A stretch of DNA of 64,000 nucleotides. Origin: Xanthostigma xanthostigma. Its lineage: Eukaryota > Arthropoda > Insecta > Raphidioptera > Raphidiidae. Positions 38,001 to 45,977 of this stretch are shown one piece after another. The position numbers and the translations under genes were made by a program. The stretch spans positions 6,200,001 through 6,264,000 of the forward strand of contig OY754465.1 in NCBI GenBank assembly GCA_963575645.1, given 5' to 3'. Positions within the stretch are counted from its first letter, which is position 1; every line of letters starts with the position of its first letter. The notes beneath the pieces are model-generated. The model saw only the letters and a list, made by a program, of their open reading frames with translations. It was not told the DNA's origin and made no database searches.

Positions 38001-38926
38001 GATAAAAAGTTGAATCAAAATCTTAAAGTTGGTTCAACTGTTCTCGAGGGATACTGATAGAAACGGACAATTATCGAGGCTGTGCTGAATTAACATTGAT
38101 ATTTAATTGAAAATTATAATTACCGTTCCAAGAATTTCGTGTCGCTTTTTGGTCTGCAGTATAGTCAATCCGTGAACATAATCTAAAGCAGTATGGCGAA
38201 AACATGATCTAGTTGCTGCTAAAATATTCTGCGCTTCTTCAACTTCTTGCGGTCTACTTTTCGGTGCCTGAGAATTTCTAGACAGAGCTACGTCTAAATC
38301 GCTAGAAATTTTCTCGAAATGGTGACGGCTATCTTTCACACCTTTTATATCACTATAAAAAACGAAACAATAATAATTTAATCGGAATTTTGATATCGGA
38401 AATTAAAGTTTAAAATAACTACCTTTTAATAAAACTAAGGAGATTCTTATACACAGTTCTGGATGCTTGATCAAGTAAAATTGTCTGAAATTTATTCATT
38501 TCTTGTAAGGCGTGAATTAATTTATTTAAAGAGGCGACAACGTCCGTGTCATCTTTAAAATAAATACTTAAATCCCATAAACTATTCGTGAAAGAGCTGT
38601 AAAAAACGTGAAAGTAGAATATTGTATAATTTATTTATAATATGTATAACAAAAACATGATCTTTGCAAAACCTTTGTTGATTGACGTATGATTTTCCTG
38701 CATCGACCATCAATCCACATTGTTTAACAACCTTATCCAGCTTTAATTCTAACTGTTCGATATCAATTTCTTCTTTCTCGATCCTATTTCTGAAATCATA
38801 AAAAAATTGGTGTTATCTCAGTTAGTAGGACGTAGGTAATTCATTTTATTTAGCAGAAATTTCGATTACTTACCTAAATTTTGGTGAATCGCGAAGGCAC
38901 TCTTCGAAATCAATAATTCTCCTCAT
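25915..38926 (-). CDS. CenB1A: Arf-GAP with BAR, PH and ankyrin repeats (ACAP / centaurin-beta)
   Basis: Fourteen exons on the minus strand join in frame to 823 residues, close to the usual family length. Coordinates are 38926-38874, 38789-38673, 38596-38423, 38352-38124, 36822-36727, 36657-36449, 34653-34537, 34464-34246, 33234-33128, 31888-31708, 30291-29858, 28921-28758, 27637-27417 and 26065-25915. The protein starts [15 protein letters not shown]. It has a BAR region (about 1-223), a PH domain (about 260-360, [13 protein letters not shown]), an ArfGAP zinc finger CX2CX16CX2C (Cys 419, 422, 439, 442) with the arginine finger at Arg447 in [11 protein letters not shown], and three ankyrin repeats (about 650-790). 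By family knowledge it senses curved, phosphoinositide-bearing membranes and stimulates GTP hydrolysis on Arf6-type GTPases in endocytic recycling. All catalytic residues are present and I see no frameshift. The start is the first ATG and matches the family N-terminus. Confidence 0.95.
26291..27094. mobile_element. Long-TIR palindrome, family 4, copy B, with an insertion
   Basis: Collinear with 16017-16606 but interrupted at about 26409-26627 by about 220 bp that the other copies lack. Located in ACAP intron 13. Confidence 0.82.
26409..26627. mobile_element. About 220-bp insertion within the palindrome
   Basis: Bounded by comparison with the uninterrupted copies. It contains CTGAAGAAGATCC, a short hairpin and GATCGAAACGCC. 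It ends with AATTGGTCGACAATTTTATT, which recurs at 53340 and 54450. It may be a piece of a retroelement 3' end. Confidence 0.6.
27417..27637 (-). CDS. CenB1A: ACAP exon 13 (ankyrin repeats)
   Basis: The exon encodes two ankyrin units containing [13 protein letters not shown] and [18 protein letters not shown]. It follows TTATTACAG and precedes GTAAGT. Confidence 0.95.
27962..28186. mobile_element. Small TIR element in ACAP intron 12
   Basis: GTAATCAAGAAGTCTGTAAC and GTTACAGACTTCTTGATTA are inverted ends of a 225-bp element with no coding capacity. Confidence 0.8.
28395..28560. repeat. Fragment related to the 15645-16018 element
   Basis: It shares AGAAATGCGCCGAACTG and an inverted pair around TAAACATTGATTTAGAAA. 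Located in ACAP intron 12. Confidence 0.7.
28655..28728 (-). repeat. tRNA-like sequence with pol III A and B boxes (possible SINE)
   Basis: On the minus strand there is an A-box-like TGTCGTAGTGG and, about 45 bases on, a B-box-like GGATTCGAATCCC. The acceptor ends do not pair, so this is not a functional tRNA. It lies in ACAP intron 12. Confidence 0.45.
28758..28921 (-). CDS. CenB1A: ACAP exon 12 (ankyrin repeats)
   Basis: The exon encodes [18 protein letters not shown] and [13 protein letters not shown], the first ankyrin repeat and the start of the second. The donor is GTAAGT. Confidence 0.93.
29120..29690. repeat. Repeat family 3, copy C, split by an insertion
   Basis: Matches 9400-9520 on both sides (TTCGATTATGGACTTTTATT on the left, AACTTTTTAATGATTTAATT on the right). 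The element at 29157-29612 interrupts it. Confidence 0.75.
29157..29612. mobile_element. TIR element inserted in family 3 (ACAP intron 11)
   Basis: The ends GGGCTTTTGAA and TTCAAAAGCCT are inverted. Two inverted TGACGTCA motifs (about 29331 and 29414) lie inside. About 456 bp. Confidence 0.75.
29858..30291 (-). CDS. CenB1A: ACAP exon 11 (end of ArfGAP and acidic linker)
   Basis: The exon begins with [11 protein letters not shown], the end of the ArfGAP domain. It then encodes a basic stretch ([11 protein letters not shown]) and a long Ser/Asp/Glu-rich stretch that looks disordered. At 434 bp it is the longest exon of the gene. Confidence 0.93.
30379..30940. mobile_element. Tc1/mariner-like MITE, copy A (ACAP intron 10)
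   Basis: Termini begin CAGTATGTAAACACGTAAGG and end with the inverse, with TA on both sides. The TIR is about 50 bp. A second copy lies at 58452-59028. Confidence 0.88.
30948..31644. mobile_element. Long-TIR element with a nested repeat (ACAP intron 10)
   Basis: The ends GTGACCGGTTATTG and CAATTACCGGTCAC are inverted over about 70 bp. The interior 31219-31482 is a separate repeat (family 6), also found at 47327-47600 and 55639-55882. Confidence 0.82.
31219..31482. repeat. Repeat family 6, copy A
   Basis: Contains TTTAGCGGCGTTGAACAC, TTACAACGTTAGACATCTAG-like sequence and CACTCCCAGAGTGC. Collinear but inverted relative to 47327-47600 and 55639-55882. Confidence 0.75.
31708..31888 (-). CDS. 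CenB1A: ACAP exon 10 (ArfGAP catalytic part)
   Basis: The exon continues [19 protein letters not shown] with the arginine finger and the conserved LTLDDW. It ends in a two-base overhang that the next exon completes. The donor is GTTTGT, weaker than the GTAAGT sites nearby. Confidence 0.94.
31926..33073. mobile_element. hAT-like element filling ACAP intron 9
   Basis: The ends TAGAGCTGTAA and TTACAGCTCTA carry perfect 8-bp duplications ATAATTTG. It is 1148 bp and no transposase frame is seen. TAACGA repeats occur near both ends. Confidence 0.88.
33128..33234 (-). CDS. CenB1A: ACAP exon 9 (ArfGAP zinc finger, first part)
   Basis: The exon encodes [17 protein letters not shown] and then [13 protein letters not shown]. 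It supplies three of the four zinc-binding cysteines. It ends one base into the Glu codon before the fourth cysteine. Confidence 0.95.
33292..34015. mobile_element. MITE family 5, copy B, expanded by a minisatellite (ACAP intron 8)
   Basis: The ends TTCCAAGCAG and CTGCTTGGAA match the 168-bp and 161-bp copies. This copy is 724 bp because a 21-bp unit (TGACAAGACTGTCTTGCGCA plus G) has expanded. Confidence 0.88.
33400..33985. repeat. 21-bp minisatellite with higher-order repeats
   Basis: The 21-mer occurs in blocks of 3, 5 and 4 copies, separated by GTATCGATGTTTTAGCTAGTG spacers at 33471, 33677 and 33862. The spacer periods are 206 and 185 bp and differ by exactly one 21-mer. The open frame across it is a by-product of 21 being divisible by 3. 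Confidence 0.9.
34246..34464 (-). CDS. CenB1A: ACAP exon 8 (end of PH and linker)
   Basis: The exon encodes the C-terminal PH helix ([19 protein letters not shown]), followed by a Ser/Asn-rich basic linker leading to the ArfGAP domain. Confidence 0.92.
34537..34653 (-). CDS. CenB1A: ACAP exon 7 (PH)
   Basis: The acceptor is TTCTTCAG and the donor is GTAGGT. The exon encodes middle PH strands including [12 protein letters not shown] and [11 protein letters not shown]. Confidence 0.92.
34697..34757. mobile_element. Truncated hAT-like MITE end
   Basis: CAGGGCCGGATTTACAATTT and following bases match the inverted right end of 14127-14438. The other end is missing. Located in ACAP intron 6. Confidence 0.75.
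35080..35125. repeat. GTAT-type microsatellite
   Basis: TGTGTGTG followed by repeated TATG units, inside ACAP intron 6. Confidence 0.85.
35290..35765. repeat. About 157-bp tandem repeat, nearly three copies
   Basis: CTGCRTCGATNNCNGCAAAC recurs at 35357, 35513 and 35671, each followed by ATTTGTTCATGAGATATCGT or a close variant. Located in ACAP intron 6. Confidence 0.85.
35946..36190. mobile_element. Small TIR element (ACAP intron 6)
   Basis: GAAGGGTACACGGGAAGAAG and CTTCTTCCCGTGTACCCTTC are perfect 20-bp inverted ends of a 245-bp element. Confidence 0.85.
36449..36657 (-). CDS. CenB1A: ACAP exon 6 (linker and first half of PH)
   Basis: The exon uses a TTTTAAG acceptor and encodes a coiled linker, then the PH start [20 protein letters not shown]. 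It ends in the PH beta strand NRLVYR. Confidence 0.93.
36727..36822 (-). CDS. CenB1A: ACAP exon 5 (end of BAR)
   Basis: The exon is 32 codons, phase 0 at both ends, between TTTTCTAG and GTAAGT. It encodes [18 protein letters not shown], the last BAR helix. Confidence 0.93.
36870..37907. mobile_element. hAT-like element with nested insertion (ACAP intron 4)
   Basis: Same family as 23245-23745, with perfect 8-bp duplications GTCTTCAC. The right terminus has lost a few bases (GGCACTA). A 524-bp insertion at 37131-37654 splits it. Confidence 0.9.
37131..37654. mobile_element. Element family 7, copy A
   Basis: Begins TTGGTTGTCTGTAAAGTCGG and ends ACGTTATCACGTC. ACGTGATAACGT also occurs near the left end. 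Its exact extent is shown by the intact host at 23245-23745. It inserts in A/T runs. Other copies are at 40027-40215 and 51857-52465. Confidence 0.82.
38124..38352 (-). CDS. CenB1A: ACAP exon 4 (BAR)
   Basis: The exon opens with the [14 protein letters not shown] segment typical of ACAP BAR domains and closes at ILGT in phase 0. The next intron (36823-38123) is enlarged by a nested transposon. Confidence 0.93.
38423..38596 (-). CDS. CenB1A: ACAP exon 3 (BAR)
   Basis: The exon follows a TTTACAG acceptor and ends before GTAGTT. It encodes the BAR helices around [13 protein letters not shown] and ends SFIKR. The following intron is 70 bp. Confidence 0.93.
38673..38789 (-). CDS. CenB1A: ACAP exon 2 (BAR)
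   Basis: The exon lies between an ATTTCAG acceptor and a GTTTTG donor. It encodes charged, helical BAR sequence ending [11 protein letters not shown]. The flanking introns are only 84 and 76 bp. Confidence 0.93.
38874..38926 (-). CDS. CenB1A: ACAP exon 1 (start of BAR)
   Basis: ATG lies at 38926-38924. The exon encodes 17 codons plus two bases and is followed by GTAAGT. It gives the family-typical [13 protein letters not shown] start of the BAR region. Confidence 0.93.
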
Positions 38927-39280
38927 TTTTATATCATTTAATAATTTTATTAAAACTTTATTGCATCTTTTAAAAATATATTAGTCATCAGTCAACTATT
39001 TGACGTTTAATTGTGTAAATTGATTTAGGGAATTTGGGTTTATTCAGATTTATTCGTACGAGATTTTTTCACCACAGTGCTGTCAATAGTGAAAAGTCAA
39101 GAAGTATTGACAAGTTGAAAATTGGCATCTTTTGCTTTTGTGATAAAGGCCAAAACGTGAAGCCAATCGTTAAATTTTAGGGTACATCACTTTTAGAAAG
39201 GTAATATAAAATTGTTGATCAGATTATGTTGTAATTGTGTGGATGCGAAAATGATACCTTATTACTTTTTTTTTAGAATC
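38927..39280. promoter_or_regulatory. Divergent ACAP / CSN7 promoter region and CSN7 5' UTR
   Basis: The two start codons (38926 on minus, 39281 on plus) are 354 bp apart and face away from each other. A likely CSN7 5' UTR exon ends at 39200 before GTAATA, and its intron ends TTTTTAG at 39276. I saw no clear TATA box and no transposon here, unlike nearly all other noncoding DNA in the window. Confidence 0.65.
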
Positions 39281-39442
39281 ATGGTCGCAGAAAAGACCAC
39301 AACATCCAACCCTTTGGAACAGTTTGTTTTATTAGCCAAATCTGCAAAAGGCGCAGCATGTGTAGAGTTAGTAAAACAAGTTCTAGAAGCACCTGGAGTT
39401 CATGTATTTGGAGAACTTTTAGACATGCCAAACATTATGGAG
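39281..39442 (+). CDS. CSN7: CSN7 coding exon 1
   Basis: The exon is 54 codons and ends in phase 0 at PNIME before GTAGTA. It starts four bases after the 5' UTR intron acceptor. Confidence 0.93.
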
Positions 39443-42400
39443 GTAGTACCTAGTTTATTACTTTTGTTAGTACAATATTTCCATTTTTTCAATATTGTTT
39501 TACCTTTTTGACGTGATAACGTCTTACAAATTGATGAATCACCAATCTTATAAATTGATGAAACACCGGCTGCATGCACGAAAAAGTGTAACGTTCCGCC
39601 TGACCCTGTGCGTGCTTTTCTCGAAAACGGCCCTAACGATTTGGATGAAATTTACTGAAAAGGGATTTTGGGGGGCAAAAAATCGTTTTAGCTAGGTCTC
39701 ATTTCTCGAAAAAATCGTTTTCTTACAAATTTTATCATTATAAAAATCAATTTTTTGACGTATGAAAATACTTAAATATTGTAAGTAGGTTTTGGAATTT
39801 TATATAAACAATGAAACAATTGTTTTCAAAATATTATGACAGTTAATCTTTGAGACTTAAAATAAATACGAAAGAAAGAAAGTTAAAAAAAAAAAATTAT
39901 TATTATAGGTGGTGAGTAATTTTAATAAATAAAATTAACCTAAATTTGAAGCGAAAGATGCAATATCATAGATTCGAATTATTATAATTATTATATGTAG
40001 AAGATAGGAGAAATAGAACATAAACTATTGACGTGATAACGTCTTATAAATTGATGAATCACGTCAATATAAAAAGATAAAACACCGGCTGCATGCAGGA
40101 AAAAGTGTAACGTTCCGCCTGACCCTGTGCGTGATTATTAAATATGATATTCGAGCGGAATACGTTATCACGTAAAACTATCGTCCGTAAACCGACTTTA
40201 CAGAAAACCAATTTTTTTTTCAGCTCAAAAATGGATCTAATAGTGTTTATTTTGACACACTAAATCTCTTTGCGTATGGAACTTACAAACAATATTTAGA
40301 GAATGAGGCTAACTTACTTAAATTGTCGCCTGTTCAGAAAAAGAAGCTGCAGCATTTGACCATCGTAACATTAGCTACGAAAAATAAGGTATTAAATAAT
40401 ATGAACAGCAAGTAACCATTCTGTGATATAATTTATCCTTCCTTAATGTTTCAGTGTATTCCTTACTCCGTTTTGTTGCAAGAACTCGATATAAAAAATG
40501 TGAGAGACTTGGAAGATTTGATTATCGAAGCTATTTATGCAGGTAGTAATTCAGTGTTTTATAGCTAACCATGCCTGTTTTGAAAACGTTTTTAGTAGCA
40601 CTAATAATATTGTATTTTTAAGATATAATTCACGGAAAATTGGATCAAAAGAACAGTCAGTTAGAAGTCGACTACGCTATTGGCCGAGATATCCACCACG
40701 GAGATGTCGGTGTTATAATTGGTACTTTACAAGAATGGTGCGATTCTTGTGAAGCGGTTCTGTCGTGCGTCGAAACCCAAATTCATCGCGCTAATGTCGA
40801 AAAGAATCGGAAACTCAAACATAAGGAAAGCGTCGAGCAAGAGGTAAGTCATACAACGTTTTTTTTCTTTGGGATTTTGATAGTTTTTTGAAATTATAAA
40901 CATACACAGCTGTCAGGGGTTTCAGAATTGATTCGTATTTTTAATTTATTACTATTTTTAAATTTTTGTGGTACCCATAAAAAGCCAATTTGGATTTTTC
41001 TCAGTTCTTTAATTCGAACCTGTGCATTGATGAGCTTACGACGACATACCTATTAATAATCAGGGCCGTTGAATTTTAACCAACTTTCATTTGGAAAATA
41101 AATCATCCTGACATCCATTTTGTTCATCAAAAAGTACATTTTTGGAGTGAAATGACATTTTAGACAGAGAGCTGGCTACGGAGAAAATGGGTGACTCTGT
41201 GCAGAGCTGAAAATTTGCAGAATAATAGGAGATAGTACAAGTAAGTAGGGAAAAAATTGCCAGAAGGCTAGGCGGAAGATAAAGAGCCGCCAGAAGGCGC
41301 TAATATTGCGAAAAATCAGTGCACTTCTGGCAATTTCTATACTTATTCTGTAATTCAAAACTAGATTATATATTATACATTATATAGTTATAAGGGCATA
41401 CTGTAAATTCAAACATTATATAATAATATTACATTCGACAAATATTCAAAATTATTAATGTCATTTTGATACAAATAAAATTAATCGTCATATATGTTCA
41501 TCAATAATTTTGAATATTTGTCGAATGTAATTATTATATCATGTTTGAATTTTCAGTATGCCCTTGTAACTATATAATGTACAATATATATAATACTAGC
41601 GGCCCTGTACGTGCTTCGCTACGTATAAAGTGAAATAATAAAACAATTTAATTGGTCATCTATCTATCTATTTTATTAATTGCTAGCTATTTTAAAATAT
41701 ACATGGGCGTATATGTGTGTATGTTGAGCACTCCGGCTGCGCCGTCGTGCTCGAAAAAAAATAGCGTAAAGTATTCATGGATAACTGGTCTTTAAAACAC
41801 TTGCTCTATTTCGAGCACTCCGGCTGCTCCGTCGTGCCGAGCAGTTTTAAACGATATTCAGTTTTTTTACATCCTCGATCTAGATATATGGTTGTTAAGT
41901 TCGTTGCGCCATCTATTGAATATTCACTCAATCCAGTCAACAGGTATTGCCATCTTATATGGTTGTTAAGTTCGTTGCGCCATCTATTGAATATTCACTC
42001 AATCCAGTCAACAGGTATTGCCATCTTATATGGTTGTTAAGTTCGTTGCGCCATCTATTGAATATTCACTCAATCCAGTCAACAGGTTCGCCATCTTATA
42101 TGGTTGTATTATGACTGTCAAGGAATAGACAAATAATTTGCAATAAAATAATATTGAAATGTAAGCTATCCTATCTTTCAAGTTGGGTCGAATTGCACAC
42201 GGTGTGCAAATCAAATTTAAAATCGGTTCAGTAGTTTAGGAGTTCATCGCGGACAAACATGTGACACGTAATTTTTGTATATTAAGATATAATCTAGTTT
42301 TGAATTACAGAATAAGTAAAGAAATTGCCAGAATTGCACTGATTTTTCGCAACATTAGCGCCTTCTGGCGGCTCTTTATCTTCCGCCTAGCCTTCTGGCA

Positions 42401-44130
42401 ATTTTTTCCCTACTTACTTGTACTATCTCCTATTATTCTGCAAATTTTCAGCTCTGCACCGAGTCACCCATTTTTTCCGTAGCCAGCTCTTAGCCTATTT
42501 GTTGATAACAACAAAGGTAATTCAGCCAAGTTTTGAAAATTCATAATTCGATATTTTCAAAGATTACTCAAAAAAATAATCTAAACTGCCTTTAAAAAAC
42601 CCATTAAAAACAATTATAATTAAAATTTATTTATTAAAACTTTCTTTTTATAATTGCGATAAATATAAAACCACAACTGGATGTTTTACATCGATAAAAT
42701 GTTTATCGACGAGACTAAAAAAAAAATATTAGACTTAGACGCATCATGTCTAAACAACTGGATGTATTGAATATTCATGTTTGTTTGGTGCTCCAACAGG
42801 CTTGTCTTTTTTTGATTCATTAAGAGGTACTGAGGTCCACATATTTAAAAAAATTATATTTATGACAGATTTTTTTGCGGTTATTACCATTCAGATAGCT
42901 TATTTCTTGAGGAAAGTGTAGGTCTATAGGCCTGAATTCGCTTGAGTGTAAACCAAATTAAATCTAAACTGGAGATCAAACGAGCAAAGCTTAGCGTAAC
43001 AATTAATTATTAAAAATATTAAGAGCACTGTGGTTGGAACAAAAATAAAAATTAACATTATTTACTTCTTACCACAACAGTTTTATTAGTGGATGTACAT
43101 TTCGGGAGTTATGCTCTCAACTTGACGATGAAGATGAGAGCATAGCTCCCGAAATGTACATCTGCTAATAAAATTGTTGTGGTAAGAAGTAACTAATCTT
43201 TATTTTTATAATTAATTATTAATCTGAACGAATAAGCGGAGCGAGTGAGTAAGGTATAACAGCACATTATAGTCTACATGGGCGAAACCAGGCTGAGCCA
43301 CTAATTATGTAAAAATGATGATCAACAGCCGTTATATGATATTATTTTTTAAAACAAGTGTATTTAAGGTGTCTTACACATCGGAAACAGTCTGAATTTA
43401 TTTTGTTGTCGCTAATTGCTAAGTACAAGCAAAACTCATCATTCATGAAATTATAATACGCGCCACGAAGGTTCGGAAGTTAGATGCGAATGCGGGCTTG
43501 CGCTTGTACAGTCTGTTGAAAAACTACAAACTCGCAACTCAACAAAACTAAAATAACAATAACAACTTGACAATAGCGTACTCGACTGTACTTTAAAGCA
43601 GGAAAGTGACAAAGGCAACGAGCGATCACGACCAATCACTGTGCAGGTAGCTGGGAGATGTCTCAACGGTTCTAAAATGTGCCTTTGCGACGCTGTTTGT
43701 AACTAACTTCCGAACCTTTTAGATCCGTGGCGCGTATTATACTGTTGAGAGTTATTTTTATATTGTCAATAGTGTTGTGATCTAGCCACAGCCACAAAAC
43801 TAATTTTGTTGTATCTTTGTAGATACAAAATATAAAAAAAACATTAAAATCGCAAGCCCAACAGCAGACAGTATTAGATTCAGATGAACCAATGGCTGTT
43901 GAGCCTCCAGAACTTGCATTTGACAAGGGTAAAAAAACAGTGAAGAACAAGAGAGGCGGTAGTGGTAAGTTTTGGCAAAAATCTTGAGCTCCTCCAAAAA
44001 AGAAGTATTTCTTATTTCAATTAAAATTGTTTGTACCTAATATTTCGCGTGGGTAGAGTCTGATTATTTATTTTTTTAATTTATTTTTTGTGTAGATGAT
44101 CATAGCAGAGAGCACGGAGTGTATTATTAG
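39281..44130 (+). CDS. CSN7: COP9 signalosome subunit 7
   Basis: Six coding exons join in frame to 270 residues, the expected size. Coordinates are 39281-39442, 40224-40388, 40455-40542, 40623-40843, 43823-43964 and 44096-44130. The protein starts [20 protein letters not shown] and contains [22 protein letters not shown] and [20 protein letters not shown]. Together with [11 protein letters not shown], these mark the PCI (proteasome-CSN-eIF3) domain. The tail carries [12 protein letters not shown] and ends EHGVYY. By family knowledge CSN7 is a scaffold subunit of the nuclear and cytosolic COP9 complex, which removes Nedd8 from cullin-RING ligases. The start is the first ATG after a good acceptor; an in-frame extension into the 5' intron is rejected. 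Introns 1 and 4 are enlarged by transposons. Confidence 0.95.
39508..39700. mobile_element. Family 7, partial copy (CSN7 intron 1)
   Basis: GACGTGATAACGTCTTACAA and CCGGCTGCATGCACGAAAAA match family 7. After about 39625 the sequence switches to unrelated AT-rich DNA. Confidence 0.7.
40027..40215. mobile_element. Family 7, internally deleted copy at the CSN7 exon 2 acceptor
   Basis: Both family ends are present (GACGTGATAACGTC and CCGACTTTACAGAAAACCAA). The element stops where the acceptor's T tract begins. Confidence 0.78.
40224..40388 (+). CDS. CSN7: CSN7 coding exon 2
   Basis: The exon is 55 codons encoding [19 protein letters not shown] through ATKNK. The acceptor pyrimidine tract starts directly where a transposon-derived sequence ends at about 40215. 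Confidence 0.94.
40455..40542 (+). CDS. CSN7: CSN7 coding exon 3
   Basis: The exon is 29 codons plus one base, between GTTTCAG and GTAGTA. It encodes the PCI segment [20 protein letters not shown]. Confidence 0.93.
40623..40843 (+). CDS. CSN7: CSN7 coding exon 4
   Basis: The exon follows ATTTTTAAG and finishes the PCI winged-helix part ([26 protein letters not shown]). A helical stretch follows, ending KHKESVEQE before GTAAGT. Confidence 0.94.
41596..42287 (-). mobile_element. Non-autonomous Helitron inserted in the palindrome
   Basis: On the minus strand it starts TCTTAATATACAAAAATTAC and ends CAGGGCCG-CTAG, flanked by A and T. TTCGTTGCGCCATCTATTG is part of an internal tandem repeat. 692 bp. 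Confidence 0.8.
41887..42098. repeat. 71-bp tandem repeat, three copies
   Basis: TATGGTTGTTAAGTTCGTTG recurs at 41887, 41958 and 42029 (71-bp period). The third unit is one base shorter. It lies in the Helitron. Confidence 0.92.
43066..43189. repeat. Long hairpin (CSN7 intron 4)
   Basis: CTTCTTACCACAACAGTTTT at the left pairs with AAAATTGTTGTGGTAAGAAG at the right. The arms are about 55 bp with few mismatches around a short loop containing GATGAAGATGA. Confidence 0.85.
43452..43741. mobile_element. MITE family 1, copy D (CSN7 intron 4)
   Basis: Inverted relative to 18050 and 19436, with TATAATACGCGCCACG at the left. About 290 bp. It ends 81 bases before CSN7 exon 5. Confidence 0.85.
43823..43964 (+). 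CDS. CSN7: CSN7 coding exon 5
   Basis: The exon follows TTTGTAG. It encodes [11 protein letters not shown], a Gln/acidic stretch and the basic [13 protein letters not shown]. It ends one base into an Asp codon before GTAAGT. Confidence 0.88.
44096..44130 (+). CDS. CSN7: CSN7 last coding exon
   Basis: The exon follows TGTGTAG, completes the Asp codon and encodes [10 protein letters not shown] before TAG at 44128-44130. Confidence 0.85.
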
Positions 44131-45472
44131 AACAAAAAATTGAAACGTTGGCATTAAATTGTATTTGAAAATTTTAACTATTTGTTTATTTGAGTACCTG
44201 GATAAATTAGTAGGAATTTTTAATAGTATTTTGATTGCATGCTTCGAAATTTATCTCTCGTTATAAAATATTGTTGATTATTAATTGTAACTGTAATGTA
44301 TATGAAAAAACGATTTGTTGATTAGTATTGTTAAATATTATTATAAAACTTTTATTTAAATTGTTAAAATAAAATGATTTTTCAAAGTGGAATTATCAAC
44401 TTTAATTCATAGATCATATTTTACGGTATCCATTCAAGCCAATCTTTTTTTACAATATAAATAAGTAGCAGAGATGTTTGATAATAATAGTTCCCTTTAG
44501 AATTCCGAATCCTTTGCAGTCCCTTTTTGCATGAAATTGCTGAATAAAAAAATAAAAAAAAAAACGTTACTTAGAAGTTTAACTCGTTCGCTTTAGATTA
44601 AAAAAAAAAAAAAATTTCTAGTAAGTTGGTAGATTTAGTACTGATATTTAAATAACAAATTTTATAAAGAGGCGAATAAGAAATTTAGAAATACTTTTAT
44701 AAGTTCAATACCAGGTACTCTGACATTTTTGAAGGATTGAGGGTCTAAGCTAAGAAATATTCACCATTTATTTTCTGCTCTGCAGAAAATATCACATTTT
44801 ATTTTGACATTTTTAATATAGTTTTACATTATTTTTTAGCATAATATTTTACTTACATATAAATATTTGAAATAACTATCAATGTATTTATTTAATTTTT
44901 TACTTTTAACTCCAGATGACTTATTTTAGGTCGCGCAAAGTTCTCATGATCAATTTTCATTTCACGGAAGCACAGATTTGTGTACACGGGCTCTAGTGTA
45001 CACAACCTGAACTAGAACTTGACACTGTCACCATTTTGTTTTTTTTTAATCGCAGGAAATGGTGGCAATCGACTATTTCAATAAAATGCCTTTTTATTGT
45101 AATAACATTTTTGTATTACCTACTGTTTTTCAAGATAAACAATTAAGAAAATAAATTCTTTATCTGTGGACTTATTTCTCTTTTTTTTTATTAATATCAT
45201 CTTTGAATAATAATAAAATCATTGCAATGCTTGGATATAATCTTCTGGCTCATCAAAAAATCAAATGCAAGCATTCATTTTTAATTTATTATTTACATTT
45301 GGTACAGAAATATCAATTGTATATATATTTGGCGTGAAAAACCTTCTCGATTGAACACTTGTAAAATTTTTATTTACGTCTCAGACTTGTTTAACTATTT
45401 CTTTAGAAGTTTCTCAAAAATGTATACAGGCTGTCTCACTTTAATCAACCAGCTTTTAATAATTATAAAGGT
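44131..45472. other. CSN7 3' flank, no further gene seen
   Basis: CSN7 3' UTR then AT-rich intergenic sequence, with a small inverted pair GTGTACACGGG / CTAGTGTACAC at about 44972-44999. Confidence 0.5.
44368..44373 (+). other. CSN7: Likely CSN7 polyadenylation signal
   Basis: AATAAA lies 238 bases after the CSN7 stop codon on the coding strand. Confidence 0.5.
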
Positions 45473-45977
45473 GGCACTTCATATGGCTATTTGTGTTCGC
45501 TATTGGGTGCTTGTTGTATTTGGCAAAATATATGAGGTTCAAGACAAACATGCAAATAGAGGCAAATACGACCATCCACACTTGGCAGTCAAATAGCAAA
45601 AACACAAACATTTGGCAGCAGAACGCAAGGTTCAAAATTCCAGGAATTTTAGCACTGTTTCATTGTCCCAATTCATTTTCAATAGTAATTGTTCCAGTTC
45701 TCGCTCACAGTACAGACACAAAAATACTGCACGTCCGTACAGGTTCACGGCGCGTGCGCTTTTGAATCTAGCCATTGTGTGGACGGTTTATTTGCCTATT
45801 TGACTCCTTTGATGTGCCTCGAAAAACCGACAAGCGCACGGTAACGCGTATTTGGTATTGGTCTTATTTGTCAAATAGGCAAATAAGGCCAACAATTTGT
45901 CAAATAGACCCTCCACACTTGGTAATTGTTTGCCAAATATGCCAAATACACTAATACAAATAGCCATGTGAAGTGCC
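45473..45977. mobile_element. TIR element
   Basis: GGCACTTCATATGGCTATTTG and CAAATAGCCATGTGAAGTGCC are inverted ends. Repeated CAAATA motifs occur near the ends. Frames across it are incidental. Confidence 0.8.

Larger units (their letters stand above)
41165..42490. mobile_element. Family 2 palindrome split by a Helitron (CSN7 intron 4)
   Basis: The left part 41165-41595 and right part 42288-42490 together form one palindromic element. Both ends read GAGCTGGCTACGGA or its inverse. Confidence 0.82.

Noticed and set aside
39212-39280. N-terminal extension of CSN7 starting upstream
   Set aside because: It would read through the TTTTTTTTAG splice acceptor at 39276. The family N-terminus begins at the 39281 ATG.
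41777-42040. 87-codon open frame in CSN7 intron 4
   Set aside because: It is created by the 71-bp tandem repeat of a Helitron and changes frame between units.
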